Positions 43,614 through 52,655 are shown, counted from the stretch's first letter. The stretch: DNA of 64,000 bases from Deltaproteobacteria bacterium (GCA_947477565.1 CANJUR010000004.1:1-64000); one strand, 5' to 3'. Notes: generated from the sequence alone by a model not told the origin. Numbers and translations are program-made.

Positions 43614-45419
43614 ATGCGCGCTTTGCCTTGCCTCCTTTTGCTCTCGTTGCTGGGCGCCACGATGAGTTGCTCGCCGGAAGTTCAGCGCTTCACGGTGACA
43701 ACGCGCGACGGCGGCACCCTCCCCCGCCTCGACGCGGGGACCATCGGACCGTGCGACCAGGGGCGCGTCTACTGCAACGGCAACGAGCGCTACACCTGCG
43801 ACGAAGCGGGCCAGATCGTCGATCGTCAGGCTTGCGTCGCCCCTAACGGCAACTGTGTGCCCACCGTCGGCTGCCGCGTTTGCGCCCCGGCCTCGTCGCG
43901 CTGCAACCCGGCTTCGCCCCAGCAGATTCAAACGTGCAGCTCGGACGGCGCGCGTTGGGTCGACGGCGGCACCTGCAATCTTGGCAACGGCGAGAGTTGC
44001 AACGCCGGCGCGTGCGTCGATCGCTGCTCCGCAAGCTCCACCGGCCGCTCGTATCTTGGGTGCGACTACTGGCCGACGGTCACGACCAACACGGCCCTCG
44101 ACCCGCAATTTTCCTTCGCGGTGGTGCTCTCCAACCCGCAGGGCTACGCCGTGCACGCCACCATCACCGGCGGATCCCTCGGTGCGCCGCGCGAGGTCGA
44201 TCTCGGCCCCGGCGCCATCGAGACCGTCACCCTCCCGTGGGTCGCCGAGCTCGTGCAACTCAACCCGGCCAACCGCGGCTGCCGCGCCGATGGCAGCCCA
44301 TGTCCAGACGCGACCGCGGGCATCGCGAGGTCGGTCCTCCGCCGCGGCGGCGCCTACCATGTGCGCAGCAACGGGCCCATCGCGGCGTACCAGTTCAACC
44401 CGCTGACCTTCGAGCGCGCCGGAGGCTACTTCTCGTTCACCAACGATGCTTCGCTGCTCTTGCCGCAGGGCGTTCTGCGCCAGCGTTACCTCGTCTCGAC
44501 CTGGCCCAACGTCTACAACCCACTCACCCGGCGGACGGTCGGAGGCTTCATCGCCATCACCGCGGTCACCGGCGAGACCACCGATGTGACGGTCCGGCCG
44601 ACCTCCAATATCGCCGCGGGCACCGGCATCCCGGCGATGCGGGCGGGCGAGTCGCGCACCTTTACGCTGACCGCGGGTGACGTCCTGGAACTCATCGGCG
44701 ACGGCGCGGGCGACCTCACCGGTACGGCGATCGAATCGAGCGAGCCCGTGGCCGTCTTCGTCGGGCACGATTGCGCCACCGTCCCCACCGGGCGCGTCGC
44801 CTGCGACCACCTCGAAGAGCAGCTTTTCCCCAACGAAACCTGGGGCCGCGACTACCTCGTCTCGGCGCTACGCGACCGCGGCCCCGGGGTGCCGGCGGTG
44901 GTGCGCATCGTCTCGCAGTCCGACGACAACTCGCTCACCTTCGACCCGCCGAGCGCTCACGCGGCCGTCACCCTGAGCGCGGGCCAGCTGATCGAGTTTC
45001 AGACCAACGTGAACTTCCGTGTCAGGGGCACGCAGGCGCTGCTGGTATCGCAGTTCATGTTTGGGCAGGGCGATGCGACCAGCGGCCTCATGTCGGGCGA
45101 TCCCGCGATGGTCCTCGAAGTCCCGGTGCAGCAGTACCGCACCAGCTACGACTTCTATGTCCCTCAGACGTACCCCAACAACTTCATCAACGTCGTCGCG
45201 CCCGCGGGCACCGAACTCATCATGGATGACGTGCCCCTCCGTGGCTCCATGTCCGCCGTCGGCGAAATGAGCGTCTTCACCCTCCCCATCGCAAGCGGTC
45301 CGCACAGGCTTCGCTCGTCGGCCGGTCAGCCCATCGGCGTGAAGGTCTATGGCGTCGCGCGGTACACCTCGTACATGTACCCGGGCGGCCTCGACCTGCA
45401 GCTCATCACGCCGGGCTGA
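43614..45419 (+). CDS. IgGFc-binding-like surface lipoprotein
   Basis: 601 residues. The signal peptide MRALPCLLLLSLLGATMSC suggests a lipidated C19. A Cys-rich segment (about 40-145: CDQGRVYCNGNERYTC, CNLGNGESCNAGACVDRC) precedes a large beta-rich domain (about 150-600). This domain carries YHVRSNGPIAAYQFNPL, LLLPQGVLRQRYLVSTWPNV, EPVAVFVGHDC and EEQLFPNETWGRDYLVSALR. This is the myxobacterial form of the IgGFc-binding N-terminal domain family, of unknown ligand. It is divergent from the amidohydrolase with a 90-base gap. Confidence 0.8.
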   Translation: MRALPCLLLLSLLGATMSCSPEVQRFTVTTRDGGTLPRLDAGTIGPCDQGRVYCNGNERYTCDEAGQIVDRQACVAPNGNCVPTVGCRVCAPASSRCNPASPQQIQTCSSDGARWVDGGTCNLGNGESCNAGACVDRCSASSTGRSYLGCDYWPTVTTNTALDPQFSFAVVLSNPQGYAVHATITGGSLGAPREVDLGPGAIETVTLPWVAELVQLNPANRGCRADGSPCPDATAGIARSVLRRGGAYHVRSNGPIAAYQFNPLTFERAGGYFSFTNDASLLLPQGVLRQRYLVSTWPNVYNPLTRRTVGGFIAITAVTGETTDVTVRPTSNIAAGTGIPAMRAGESRTFTLTAGDVLELIGDGAGDLTGTAIESSEPVAVFVGHDCATVPTGRVACDHLEEQLFPNETWGRDYLVSALRDRGPGVPAVVRIVSQSDDNSLTFDPPSAHAAVTLSAGQLIEFQTNVNFRVRGTQALLVSQFMFGQGDATSGLMSGDPAMVLEVPVQQYRTSYDFYVPQTYPNNFINVVAPAGTELIMDDVPLRGSMSAVGEMSVFTLPIASGPHRLRSSAGQPIGVKVYGVARYTSYMYPGGLDLQLITPG

Positions 45420-45473
45420 TTCACCTCCCTTTCCCCTGAATTTCCATCGTCGCGATTCGCCGCGCCACTACCG

Positions 45474-47159
45474 ATGAACACCGCTGCTGAAGATCCTCGC
45501 GCCCGCCGTCGAGAACGCCTGCTTGCCTGGGGTCCCACCGTCCTGGCGCTCGCAGTGTCCCTCGCGGTCACTCTCCGGGCTCACGCTCACTTCCTGTATC
45601 CGTACGCCACGCCGGTCAGTAACGACGAGGGGTACATCTCCGCCCTCGGTCTGCGCATGATTCGCGGTCACTGGCTGCCGTACGTCGATGGCGTGTCGCA
45701 GCGCGGGCCCATCCTCTACTGGCTCGCTGCGATCGCCATGCGCATCGGCGGCATGTGGAGCTGGATACCCATTCGCGTCCTCGCGCTCCTCTGCGGGCTC
45801 GCCACGCTGGGGCTGGTCTTCGCGCTCACGCTGGAGCTCTTCACCCCAGCGGCCGCAGCCATCGCCGTGCTCGTATCGACGTACTTCTTCACCTACGAGC
45901 TCAACCCCTGGGATGGCCTCGGCTTCAACGGCGAAGTCGTCGCGATGGTCTTCGCGCTCGCCTCGTGGCTGCTCGTCGCCCGCGCGATGCGCCCCGCGGA
46001 TGGCCCGCGCGCGCTCGTCCGACGTCGCGACGCCCACATCTTCGCCGCCGGAGTGCTCGCCGCATGCGCTGCCCTCAGCAAGCAGATGGCCATCATCCAT
46101 GCTGCGCCCATCGCGGCGTGGCTGCTCCTCGGCACCAACGACCCAAACTCCACTCCGCGCTCGCGCACCCGCGACGTGATCCGCTTCGTCGTCGGTGGGG
46201 CGATCCCCTTCGCTGTGGTGCTGGCGATCTTCGGCGCAGCGGGGCACCTAAAGGAGTTCTTCTATTACTACCAGCGGTATGGCCGGGACATTTTCATGGC
46301 CCCGGTCACGCTCAACTCGTACCGCGACAAGCTGCGCGAGCAGTTCGACAAGTACCTCTTCGGCATCGTGGTGGTGGGCACCCTCGGGTGGCTCCTCGCC
46401 GCCCGGGTCTTCCGCCGCATCGCGGACCACGATGGCCCCCGCGGGACAGGGCTGCGCGCGGAGGCGGGCGTCCTCGTGACCTTCCTGCAGCTACTCGCCA
46501 GCGTCGTGGGTGCGTCGTTCACCGGGCGCTTCTTTCCGCACTACTTTGTCGAGGTGTTTTCCGTCGCGGCGGTGGTGGCCGGCGGCGCGCTCGCGGCCAA
46601 CGTCGCCCCGGCCCGGGCCTCGCTCCGCGGGCGCTTCGTGGGCTCCCTCACCCTCGTCCTCGGCGCATCCGCCCTCCTCGCCCTCTGTGCCTGGAACCTC
46701 CATCGCAACGTTCGCCTGCGCCGCGAGACCGATCGCTGGTACCAGGACCCGCACACCGACCCGATCGTCCGCTACGTGCTCGAGCGCACCGAGCCGAACG
46801 AGCGAATCTTCGTGTGGGGCTTCCGCGCGGAGACCTACGTCTCTGCGCAGCGCATGCCCGCCTCGCGCTTCGTCTACACCGTGTACCCCGCCGGAGTGGT
46901 TCCGTGGTTTCAGGCGACCCGCGACGAGGAGGAGCGTCGGGTGGTGCCGGGCAGCCGCGCGCAACTCCTCGCCGACCTCGACCGCGAGCGCCCCGAACTC
47001 ATCATCGATGCCGGTCGCACCCTGAGCGGGAGGTACATGTACAACTACCCCCAGCTGCGCGCTTACCTCGACCGCGGCTACTGCTTCATGCGCTACGTAG
47101 ACGGCGAACCCGTGTACCGGCGACGGCACGGCGACACCTGTCCGCCAGCCGACTATTGA
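45474..47159 (+). CDS. GT39/ArnT-like membrane glycosyltransferase
   Basis: 561 residues with about eleven membrane helices and a C-terminal soluble part of about 130. The first luminal loop has ATPVSNDEGYISALGLRMIR and LPYVDGVSQRGPILYW. This is the DE...RGP pattern of the ArnT/PMT (GT39) superfamily, where the acidic residue is catalytic. It would transfer a sugar from a polyprenyl carrier to a lipid or protein at the periplasmic face; specificity is unknown. ATG 45474 is 54 bases after the IgGFc-like gene. Confidence 0.75.
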   Translation: MNTAAEDPRARRRERLLAWGPTVLALAVSLAVTLRAHAHFLYPYATPVSNDEGYISALGLRMIRGHWLPYVDGVSQRGPILYWLAAIAMRIGGMWSWIPIRVLALLCGLATLGLVFALTLELFTPAAAAIAVLVSTYFFTYELNPWDGLGFNGEVVAMVFALASWLLVARAMRPADGPRALVRRRDAHIFAAGVLAACAALSKQMAIIHAAPIAAWLLLGTNDPNSTPRSRTRDVIRFVVGGAIPFAVVLAIFGAAGHLKEFFYYYQRYGRDIFMAPVTLNSYRDKLREQFDKYLFGIVVVGTLGWLLAARVFRRIADHDGPRGTGLRAEAGVLVTFLQLLASVVGASFTGRFFPHYFVEVFSVAAVVAGGALAANVAPARASLRGRFVGSLTLVLGASALLALCAWNLHRNVRLRRETDRWYQDPHTDPIVRYVLERTEPNERIFVWGFRAETYVSAQRMPASRFVYTVYPAGVVPWFQATRDEEERRVVPGSRAQLLADLDRERPELIIDAGRTLSGRYMYNYPQLRAYLDRGYCFMRYVDGEPVYRRRHGDTCPPADY

Positions 47160-47185
47160 CCGGGTAAAGCAAACTTCCGGCGATG

Positions 47186-47205
47186 TATCCTGGTGTGACA
47201 GGATA
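47186..47205. promoter_or_regulatory. Inverted repeat upstream of ssb
   Basis: TATCCTG-GTGTGA-CAGGATA: perfect 7-base arms around 6 bases, starting 26 bases after the stop of the previous gene and 14 bases before a -35-like hexamer. It may be an operator for ssb or a terminator hairpin for the upstream gene. No T tract follows, which slightly favours an operator. Confidence 0.45.
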
Positions 47206-47219
47206 TGTCCCACCAGTTG

Positions 47220-47248
47220 TTGACCCCCCTCGGAGCGGCCGTTACGGT
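47220..47248 (+). promoter_or_regulatory. Promoter candidate for ssb
   Basis: TTGACC at 47220-47225 and TACGGT at 47243-47248 with the ideal 17-base spacing, about 50 bases before the ssb ATG. The -35 is close to consensus and the -10 is weaker. Confidence 0.4.
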
Positions 47249-47297
47249 GCGGCTTGTCGGGCGCTGGGCCCGCCCTTCTATAGAAACGGGGCGATAC

Positions 47298-47807
47298 ATG
47301 GCTGAAGGACTCAACAAGGCAATGCTCATCGGCCACCTCGGCGCCGATCCAGAGCTTCGCTTCACCACCAACAACCGGCCGGTCTTGAAGTTTCGCATCG
47401 CCACGACGGAGTCCTATCTGGACCAGAACCAGACCCGTCAGGAGATCACGCACTGGCACCAGATCGTGCTCTGGGGCAAGCGCGGCGAAGCGCTGTCGAA
47501 GATGCTCTCGAAGGGCTCGCGGGTGTACGTCGAAGGCCGCATCGAGACGCGCTCCTACGAAGACGCCAACGGCGTGAAGAAGAGCGTGACGGACATCGTG
47601 GCGTCCAACCTCATCCTCCTCAGCGGCCGCGCCGACGGAGCACCCGGCGGCGTTCGCCCTGCTCCCAGCGGCGGAGCGGTCAGCGCCGCTCGACCGACGC
47701 CCGCAGTGGGTGGCGGCGCACCTCCGGCAGCCGAAGCCGAGGACTTCCCCACGGACGACATCGGCGGAGTGGTCGGCAACGGTGGTGATGACGACATCCC
47801 GTTCTGA
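47298..47807 (+). CDS. ssb: Single-stranded DNA-binding protein
   Basis: 169 residues. The OB fold (about 5-110) shows KAMLIGHLGADPELRFTTNN, EITHWHQIVLWGKRGEALSK and GSRVYVEGRIETRSYED. A Gly/Pro/Ala linker leads to the acidic tip DDDIPF that recruits SSB partners. It binds ssDNA in replication and repair. The open frame extends 31 codons upstream, but ATG 47298 is where the fold begins and is preceded by a purine-rich GGGGCGA. The deacetylase gene begins inside its last 20 bases. Confidence 0.96.
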   Translation: MAEGLNKAMLIGHLGADPELRFTTNNRPVLKFRIATTESYLDQNQTRQEITHWHQIVLWGKRGEALSKMLSKGSRVYVEGRIETRSYEDANGVKKSVTDIVASNLILLSGRADGAPGGVRPAPSGGAVSAARPTPAVGGGAPPAAEAEDFPTDDIGGVVGNGGDDDIPF

Positions 47808-48654
47808 TCTCCGCCCGCGGCGACGAGCGCTCCGGGTGATGGTCGCGACGGTGCTATCCGTCGCGCTGGTGCCTCTGCTCGCCGCCGCGACGGGCGGCCC
47901 CGACGATGTCGGGTACAAGATCAAACCCGCCGATAGCAACCTCTGGTCGCAGCGCTTCCGCGGCGGCCGACTCATCGGCGGCGGCGGTTGCCCCCGGCGC
48001 TGCATCTCCTTCACCTTCGACGATGGACCCAGCTGGGATACCACCCCCGCCCTGCTCGAAACGCTCGACAGTCATGGCATCCACGCGACGTTCTTCGTCA
48101 CCGGGCACCGTATCGACGGCGACGGCGAGGTGGCCCGGCGCAACCGAGCAGTGCTCGCGACCGAATGGAGACACGGTCACCTCGTGGGCAACCACACGTA
48201 CAACCACGACCTGCTCGACACGATGACCGAGCCCACGCTGCGCTACGAACTCGACCGCACCGAGACGCTCATCCACGGGGTCATCGGCGAGCGCGTCTGG
48301 CTGTTCCGCGCGCCGTTCGGAGCGCTGCATCACCCGCGAGCGGTCCGCGCGGTGTTTTCCCGCGAGTACACCCCGGTGTTCTGGGCGCTGGACTCCGAAG
48401 ACTGGCGCGTCCACACGCCCGAGGCCGTGCTCGCCAACGTGCGCGCCGAACTCGACCGTGCGCCGCGCGGCGGAGTGCTGCTCATGCACGACACGCTGCC
48501 GTGGAGCATCGCGGCATTTCCGCTCATCCTCGACGAGATCGCAGCGCGCAACGCCGCTTTTATCGCGCGCGGCGAGGAGCCATACGAAGTGGTCGGGCTC
48601 GAGAGGTTTTATGAACCCCTGCGCGCCGCGCCCGTGAGACGACGACGGCGCTGA
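47788..48654 (+). CDS. NodB-domain polysaccharide deacetylase
   Basis: 288 residues. A basic N-terminus and hydrophobic segment (RRRALRVMVATVLSVALVPL) act as signal or anchor. The NodB domain (about 70-270) has all metal-site motifs: ISFTFDDGPSWDTTP, ATFFVTGHRI, GNHTYNHDLL (HxxxH), RAPFGALH and VLLMHDTLPW. It would remove acetyl groups from an envelope polysaccharide or peptidoglycan. ATG 47788 overlaps the ssb 3' end; ATG 47839 would shorten the basic region. The 3' end runs into a broken Uma2 gene on the other strand. Confidence 0.88.
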   Translation: MTTSRSDLRPRRRALRVMVATVLSVALVPLLAAATGGPDDVGYKIKPADSNLWSQRFRGGRLIGGGGCPRRCISFTFDDGPSWDTTPALLETLDSHGIHATFFVTGHRIDGDGEVARRNRAVLATEWRHGHLVGNHTYNHDLLDTMTEPTLRYELDRTETLIHGVIGERVWLFRAPFGALHHPRAVRAVFSREYTPVFWALDSEDWRVHTPEAVLANVRAELDRAPRGGVLLMHDTLPWSIAAFPLILDEIAARNAAFIARGEEPYEVVGLERFYEPLRAAPVRRRRR

Positions 48655-49117
48655 GGCAGGGCTTACGTCGGGTCGGCGAAGATCTCCGTCGCGCTCGCTG
48701 CGCAGAGGCATCGACGATGCCCACCCGCGCGTAGTCGCGCACGTTCTCGACGAGGTCTTTGTGCTTCGCTCCGGTGTTGCGCAGCTCAATCGCCACGTCG
48801 ATTCCGCGACCCCGCGTGGCAACCACCCAGGAGCCCAGATCGAGGTCTGGATCGCAGTCCATCACCACGCTGACATCAGGGACGAGCGCGGGCTCGCCGG
48901 GGTAGATCAACGCAAGTTCGCACGCGAGAAACACCCGACGGCCTGCGCGCCGGAAGTGACCGTCGAGGTCCGCCGCGGCGCCGGACTTGTCGCGGAAGTG
49001 CGGCGTCCCCTCGGACATCGCGTGGAGCGACCCATCGAGCACGGCGACAATCTCCTCCACCGCAGCCTCGCGCTCCGCAGGGGACAGCGCCGCCCACGCG
49101 GCCTCGTCCGGCGCCAC
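48560..49117 (-). pseudogene. Broken Uma2-family (DUF820) endonuclease-like gene
   Basis: The first about 140 codons from GTG 49117 match the Uma2 fold: EAAWAALSPAEREAAVEEIV, DLDGHFRRAGRRVFLACELA, ALVPDVSVVMDCDPDLDLGS, DVAIELRNTGAKHKDLVENV, RDYARVGI. The expected continuation (PEYWIVD and the last strands) is missing. The reading instead becomes Arg-rich and runs 95 bases into the convergent deacetylase. Another frame of the same stretch has a TAA at 48663-48665, just clear of that gene. A frameshift or internal deletion near 48720 is the simplest explanation. The active-site Glu and Lys are still present, but the product is probably not functional. Confidence 0.65.
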
Positions 49118-49229
49118 GATGCGCGGATCGTCCCATACGTCGCTGCGTGGAGAGAGAGAGGGGTCGGTCGCTGGCTCATCGCGGAGATCCTGGCGCAGCG
49201 AGCACGACGGACGCCATCGGGGCGCGGTC

Positions 49230-49898
49230 TCAGGTCACTGGAGGCGCGGCGAGCTTCGTCGTGGCCGCACGCGGCGTCGGGAAAAACCGTCCCGCGTAAT
49301 CGCGGTTGAGCCCGCCCTTGTTGGCGTGGTCGTCGAGGGCCGTCTCCACTCCCCGGCGCACGCCGTTGGCGTCCGCGCGCCAGGTGTCGATCTTCAGCGC
49401 CACCGTCGCCGAGGCGAGCACCGCGGCCTCGCGCGCCTTCAGGGCCATGCGCCCCTTCACGTCGATTGCGGCGATCTCCTTCACGATGGCCCGCACCGCC
49501 TTCGAGGCGCCGACCTCCTCGGCCGCTGTGGAGAAGTGCGTCGAGGCGTCGAGTTGGGACTCCAGCGCAAGCCGGATGGTCTCGCTGGGCGCCTCCGGGA
49601 AGAAGACCTGGAAGGTGCGGTGATCGCGGTTGTTACCCGTGTCGGCGAGCAGTTGACCGACGAGTCGGCGGGTGACGCCGTCAAGGTGGAGGTCGAGCCA
49701 GGCGGTGAGCGCGTGGGAGTCCGCCACGGCGTCGGCAGCCTCGCGCTGGAGGGCGTCGAGCACGACCCAGCGGTCGAGGAGGCGATCGAGCGGCTTTGTC
49801 AGCGGGAGGTGAACGTTGCTGGCTTTCAACATGGATCGCGTCTGGCGGGCATCGAGGCGCATGGCGTCGAGACCATCGTTGGCTGCGTAGAGTCTCAT
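49230..49898 (-). CDS. Unknown protein with internal duplication
   Basis: 222 residues, soluble, mainly helical, no signal peptide. Residues about 68-112 and 170-216 look like copies. Each has a helix start (LDLHLDGVTRRLVGQLL and IDTWRADANGVRRGVETAL), then GNNRD or GLNRD, then an aromatic segment ending FFP, then a short Ala/Leu tail. I chose ATG 49898 because the reading before it (to 50087) is Pro/Arg-rich and not protein-like. A GAAAGGA site lies about 13 bases upstream, somewhat far. I recognise no family. It shows a loose resemblance to the middle of the 24956-25786 protein. Confidence 0.55.
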   Translation of the reverse strand: MRLYAANDGLDAMRLDARQTRSMLKASNVHLPLTKPLDRLLDRWVVLDALQREAADAVADSHALTAWLDLHLDGVTRRLVGQLLADTGNNRDHRTFQVFFPEAPSETIRLALESQLDASTHFSTAAEEVGASKAVRAIVKEIAAIDVKGRMALKAREAAVLASATVALKIDTWRADANGVRRGVETALDDHANKGGLNRDYAGRFFPTPRAATTKLAAPPVT

Positions 49899-50209
49899 CG
49901 GTGGGGGGGGTGTCCTTTCGAGGAAGAGGAGATCCCCTATGCGCGGCGACGGCAACCTTTCTTGCGGCCGAAAGAACGCTGCCGATGCCTCCCGCGGACG
50001 GAGGGAGGCGACCGCGAGGGCCGCGAAGGGCTCCCACGGGTCAGTGGGGCCGCACCGCGGAGCGCCCGACGGCATGGCGGCAGGCATGGGAGGCGACCGG
50101 GAGCGTCGCGAGCGACGACCACGGGCCGTGGGGACCCACTGCGGGGTCCGCGGGCGGGTCCTACGGTCGGTCAGGAGCGGAATGGAGCGGGGAGAGGAGC
50201 GGCGGGCGT
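49899..50209. other. 311-base intergenic region
   Basis: GC- and purine-rich DNA between two minus-strand genes, with a run of eight G at 49903-49910. Open frames exist on both strands but are compositionally out-of-frame. I see no RNA gene, clear promoter or terminator. Confidence 0.6.
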
Positions 50210-51037
50210 TCAGCGGCCGGGGGTGGCGCCGAAGTACCAGATCGCGGAGACGGTGCCGGTGATGATGTCCGTCAGGCCGTAGTGCGGGCCCACGGTGGTG
50301 CCGATGCCGAAGGCCGACGACGCAGCGGTGGTGGTGTCGTTGGTGCTGAGCACGACCGACTTGAAGCTGGTGTTGGCGTACGCGAGCCCGAATCCAAACT
50401 GCGCCTGGAGGCCCAGCTGCGGGAGGCCGATGAAGCCGAACTGCAACTCGGCCACGGCATTGGCGCCCATGCCAAACTGCACCCCGTTGAGGGTGTTGTC
50501 CGTCGTCGAGGTGCCTGAGCCGGTAGTGATGCCGCTCGTGCCGTAGCGAAGGTAGAGGTACGGATCGACGTGAATCGAGAGGTGCTTCGCCTCCGCGACC
50601 ATGATCGGGAGGGCAACCTGCAGCCCGAGCCCGAAGAAGTTCGGGTTGTCCGACGACTGCTGCATGGTGTTGCCACCGGACTGCACCGTGCGGGTGTTCG
50701 ACCCGCTGGAGAAGCCGATGCCGAGGCCGGCTTCGAGGCCGAGCGAGTTGTTGAGCCAGTAGCGCATCCCGATGGTGTGGAGCGCCTGGGTGCCACCCTG
50801 CGCGGCCATGCCGCCGGTAAACGAGAGCGCCGGCATGTCCGTCGACCCGAAGTACCGGAGACCCATGTGACCCACCACCACCGAGTGATCCGTCGGGCCA
50901 GAGGTGTCCGTGATGGACCCGCCGGTCGTCGTCGTCGTCGCGGGGGCGACCTGAGCGGTGCTGAGGTCCTGTGCGCCCACGGCCGTCGCGCCCAGCACGA
51001 TCGCCGCACCCATCAACGATGAAATCATTCCACGCAT
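50210..51037 (-). CDS. Outer-membrane beta-barrel protein candidate
   Basis: 275 residues. The signal peptide MRGMISSLMGAAIVLGATAVGA-Q is followed by a Thr-rich spacer. Alternating hydrophobic/polar strands come next, with Gly/aromatic turns: VGHMGLRYFGSTD, TIGMRYWLNNSLGLEAGLGI, SIHVDPYLYLRYGTSG, LGLQAQFGFGLAYANTSFKS. The C-terminal strand TGTVSAIWYFG ends in an aromatic. The pattern fits an 8-10-strand barrel of the OmpW/OmpA-like size class. The start is ATG 51037 with GGTGGAG six bases upstream. Function is unknown; surface porin or adhesin are possible. Confidence 0.75.
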   Translation of the reverse strand: MRGMISSLMGAAIVLGATAVGAQDLSTAQVAPATTTTTGGSITDTSGPTDHSVVVGHMGLRYFGSTDMPALSFTGGMAAQGGTQALHTIGMRYWLNNSLGLEAGLGIGFSSGSNTRTVQSGGNTMQQSSDNPNFFGLGLQVALPIMVAEAKHLSIHVDPYLYLRYGTSGITTGSGTSTTDNTLNGVQFGMGANAVAELQFGFIGLPQLGLQAQFGFGLAYANTSFKSVVLSTNDTTTAASSAFGIGTTVGPHYGLTDIITGTVSAIWYFGATPGR

Positions 51038-51179
51038 GCTGATCTCCACCTTCTGTTTACTCACGAAGGAACCACCGGGGACCACCGGAGTGGGCGCTCC
51101 ATGCGCCGGATGCCCGGGCTTGTCAAGCAGGCGGGAGGCTTCGGCCGCACCGATAAAACAGGGCGCGCGGCCCCTCCGA

Positions 51180-52655
51180 TCAGGGTGGCGGCGTGAGTGC
51201 GAAGACGAGGTAACGGTGCGTCGGGCGCACCGGATCGACGCGCCATCCGCGAGCGCGCAACCCATCGGCGATGCGGAAGATCGAGTCCCAGGTGTCGAGC
51301 ACGACGAGGTGCGTCGGGCGCGTCGCGAGCGCGAGCCTGTGCACCGCCTCGGCGCGCGCAGGACCACACGACGCCCAGGTGAACCGCCGGTGCAGCGCCA
51401 CCGCGCGCGGGGTCTTCAGCCCGACGATGTCCACCAACGCACGCTCCCCGGCGAAGGCGATGTATCCGACGTCGTGGACGAGCACCCGCGCGTCGAGTGG
51501 GAGGGCCGTCCGCACGAAGGTCGCCACGCCCCGAAGCTCGGCGCGGGTGAACGCGACCCGCAGACGGTGCTCCCGCCAGCGCTCGCCGAGGTGCCAGGCG
51601 TTCGTGTCGATGGCGACCAGGGTGAGCGCGAGGGCCACGCCGCGAATCCAGCGGGCCGGGTGCGCGCGCGCCGACGCCAGCGCGGCGAGGGCGAAGGGCA
51701 GCAAGACGTACTGGTAACGGTATTCGTAGTGGCCGAGCGCTCCGGGAAACTGCGTGGCGTACGCGAACACAAGGGCAGCGGCGGTGACGAGCCCGACGCG
51801 CCCGGCGGTGGCGAGCGGCCAGAGCACGACGGAGCGGGAGAGGTACCCGATGCGTTCGAGGAAGCCGACGACATGGAGGCGCGCCCACTCCAGGCGGAGC
51901 GGCTGTGGGAGGCATCCCTCGGCGAAGAAAAGTCGCTTGGCCGCGATGGTGGAGGGCACCAGTGCGCCGAGTTGAGCGAGGTTGAGAAGCGCCCACGGGG
52001 CCGCGCCGAGGGTGGCGAGGCCGAGGTCGGTGAGAGCGCGACGACCATCGAGGAGGCCCGCGCGGCGGAGACGCAGCCAGCGGGTGGCCAGCAGCGCCGC
52101 GGAGGCGACGGAGAGTTCTGGGCGAAGAAAGGGGAGCAGCCCGCAGAGGCACGGTTGCATCGCAGACACGGACACGGAGGCATCGGGCTCGGTGAGCGCG
52201 AGCACCCACGCGAGTGCACCCATCGCGAGCCCGGTTTCGAGTCCGTTGGTCAACTGGTGGGGAACCTCGCCGACCACCAGCCCCAGGACCATGAGCAGCG
52301 CTGCGTCCGCGCGCCCGAGCCGGTGTCGGATGCCGAGCGACAGAACGCCGGTGACGTAGACGCCGATGCCGATCCACGCGCCCAGCCACCCCGCGGCCTC
52401 GCCAGGCACCACGGCCCCGACGATCGCGATGAGTACGGTGTGCACGGCGCTGGTCGCGCCCACCATCGCGGCGACCCCAAACTGCGCATCGAACCCGCGA
52501 CGAAGAACCTCCGCGTTGTGAAGCGTGATGTACGCATCATCGACCGGCAGCGCCGTCCCCTCGACGCGGTAGTGGACCACCGCCACGGCGGCCACCGCGG
52601 CGAGCGCGAATCCGTACGCGACCCTCCGCGCAGCGACCGACCAGGGGCTCCTCAC
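51180..52655 (-). CDS. Multi-pass membrane protein, GT-C-like
   Basis: 491 residues with about ten membrane helices and a C-terminal soluble domain (VLVHDVGYIAFAGERALVDI, THLVVLDTWDSIFRIADGL). The first loop PVDDAYITLHNAEVLRRGFD resembles the DDAYI motif of GT-C-like mycobacterial-type arabinosyl/mannosyl transferase relatives. GTG 52655 gives a four-base overlap with the upstream lipoprotein gene (GTGA), which I prefer to ATG 52700 (49-base overlap). It probably transfers a sugar at the outer face of the inner membrane. Confidence 0.68.
   Translation of the reverse strand: MRSPWSVAARRVAYGFALAAVAAVAVVHYRVEGTALPVDDAYITLHNAEVLRRGFDAQFGVAAMVGATSAVHTVLIAIVGAVVPGEAAGWLGAWIGIGVYVTGVLSLGIRHRLGRADAALLMVLGLVVGEVPHQLTNGLETGLAMGALAWVLALTEPDASVSVSAMQPCLCGLLPFLRPELSVASAALLATRWLRLRRAGLLDGRRALTDLGLATLGAAPWALLNLAQLGALVPSTIAAKRLFFAEGCLPQPLRLEWARLHVVGFLERIGYLSRSVVLWPLATAGRVGLVTAAALVFAYATQFPGALGHYEYRYQYVLLPFALAALASARAHPARWIRGVALALTLVAIDTNAWHLGERWREHRLRVAFTRAELRGVATFVRTALPLDARVLVHDVGYIAFAGERALVDIVGLKTPRAVALHRRFTWASCGPARAEAVHRLALATRPTHLVVLDTWDSIFRIADGLRARGWRVDPVRPTHRYLVFALTPPP

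Noticed and set aside
49898-50087. Upstream extension of the 49230-49898 gene to base 50087
   Set aside because: The added 63 residues are Pro/Arg-rich without protein character, and the ATG at 49898 has the better (though distant) ribosome site.
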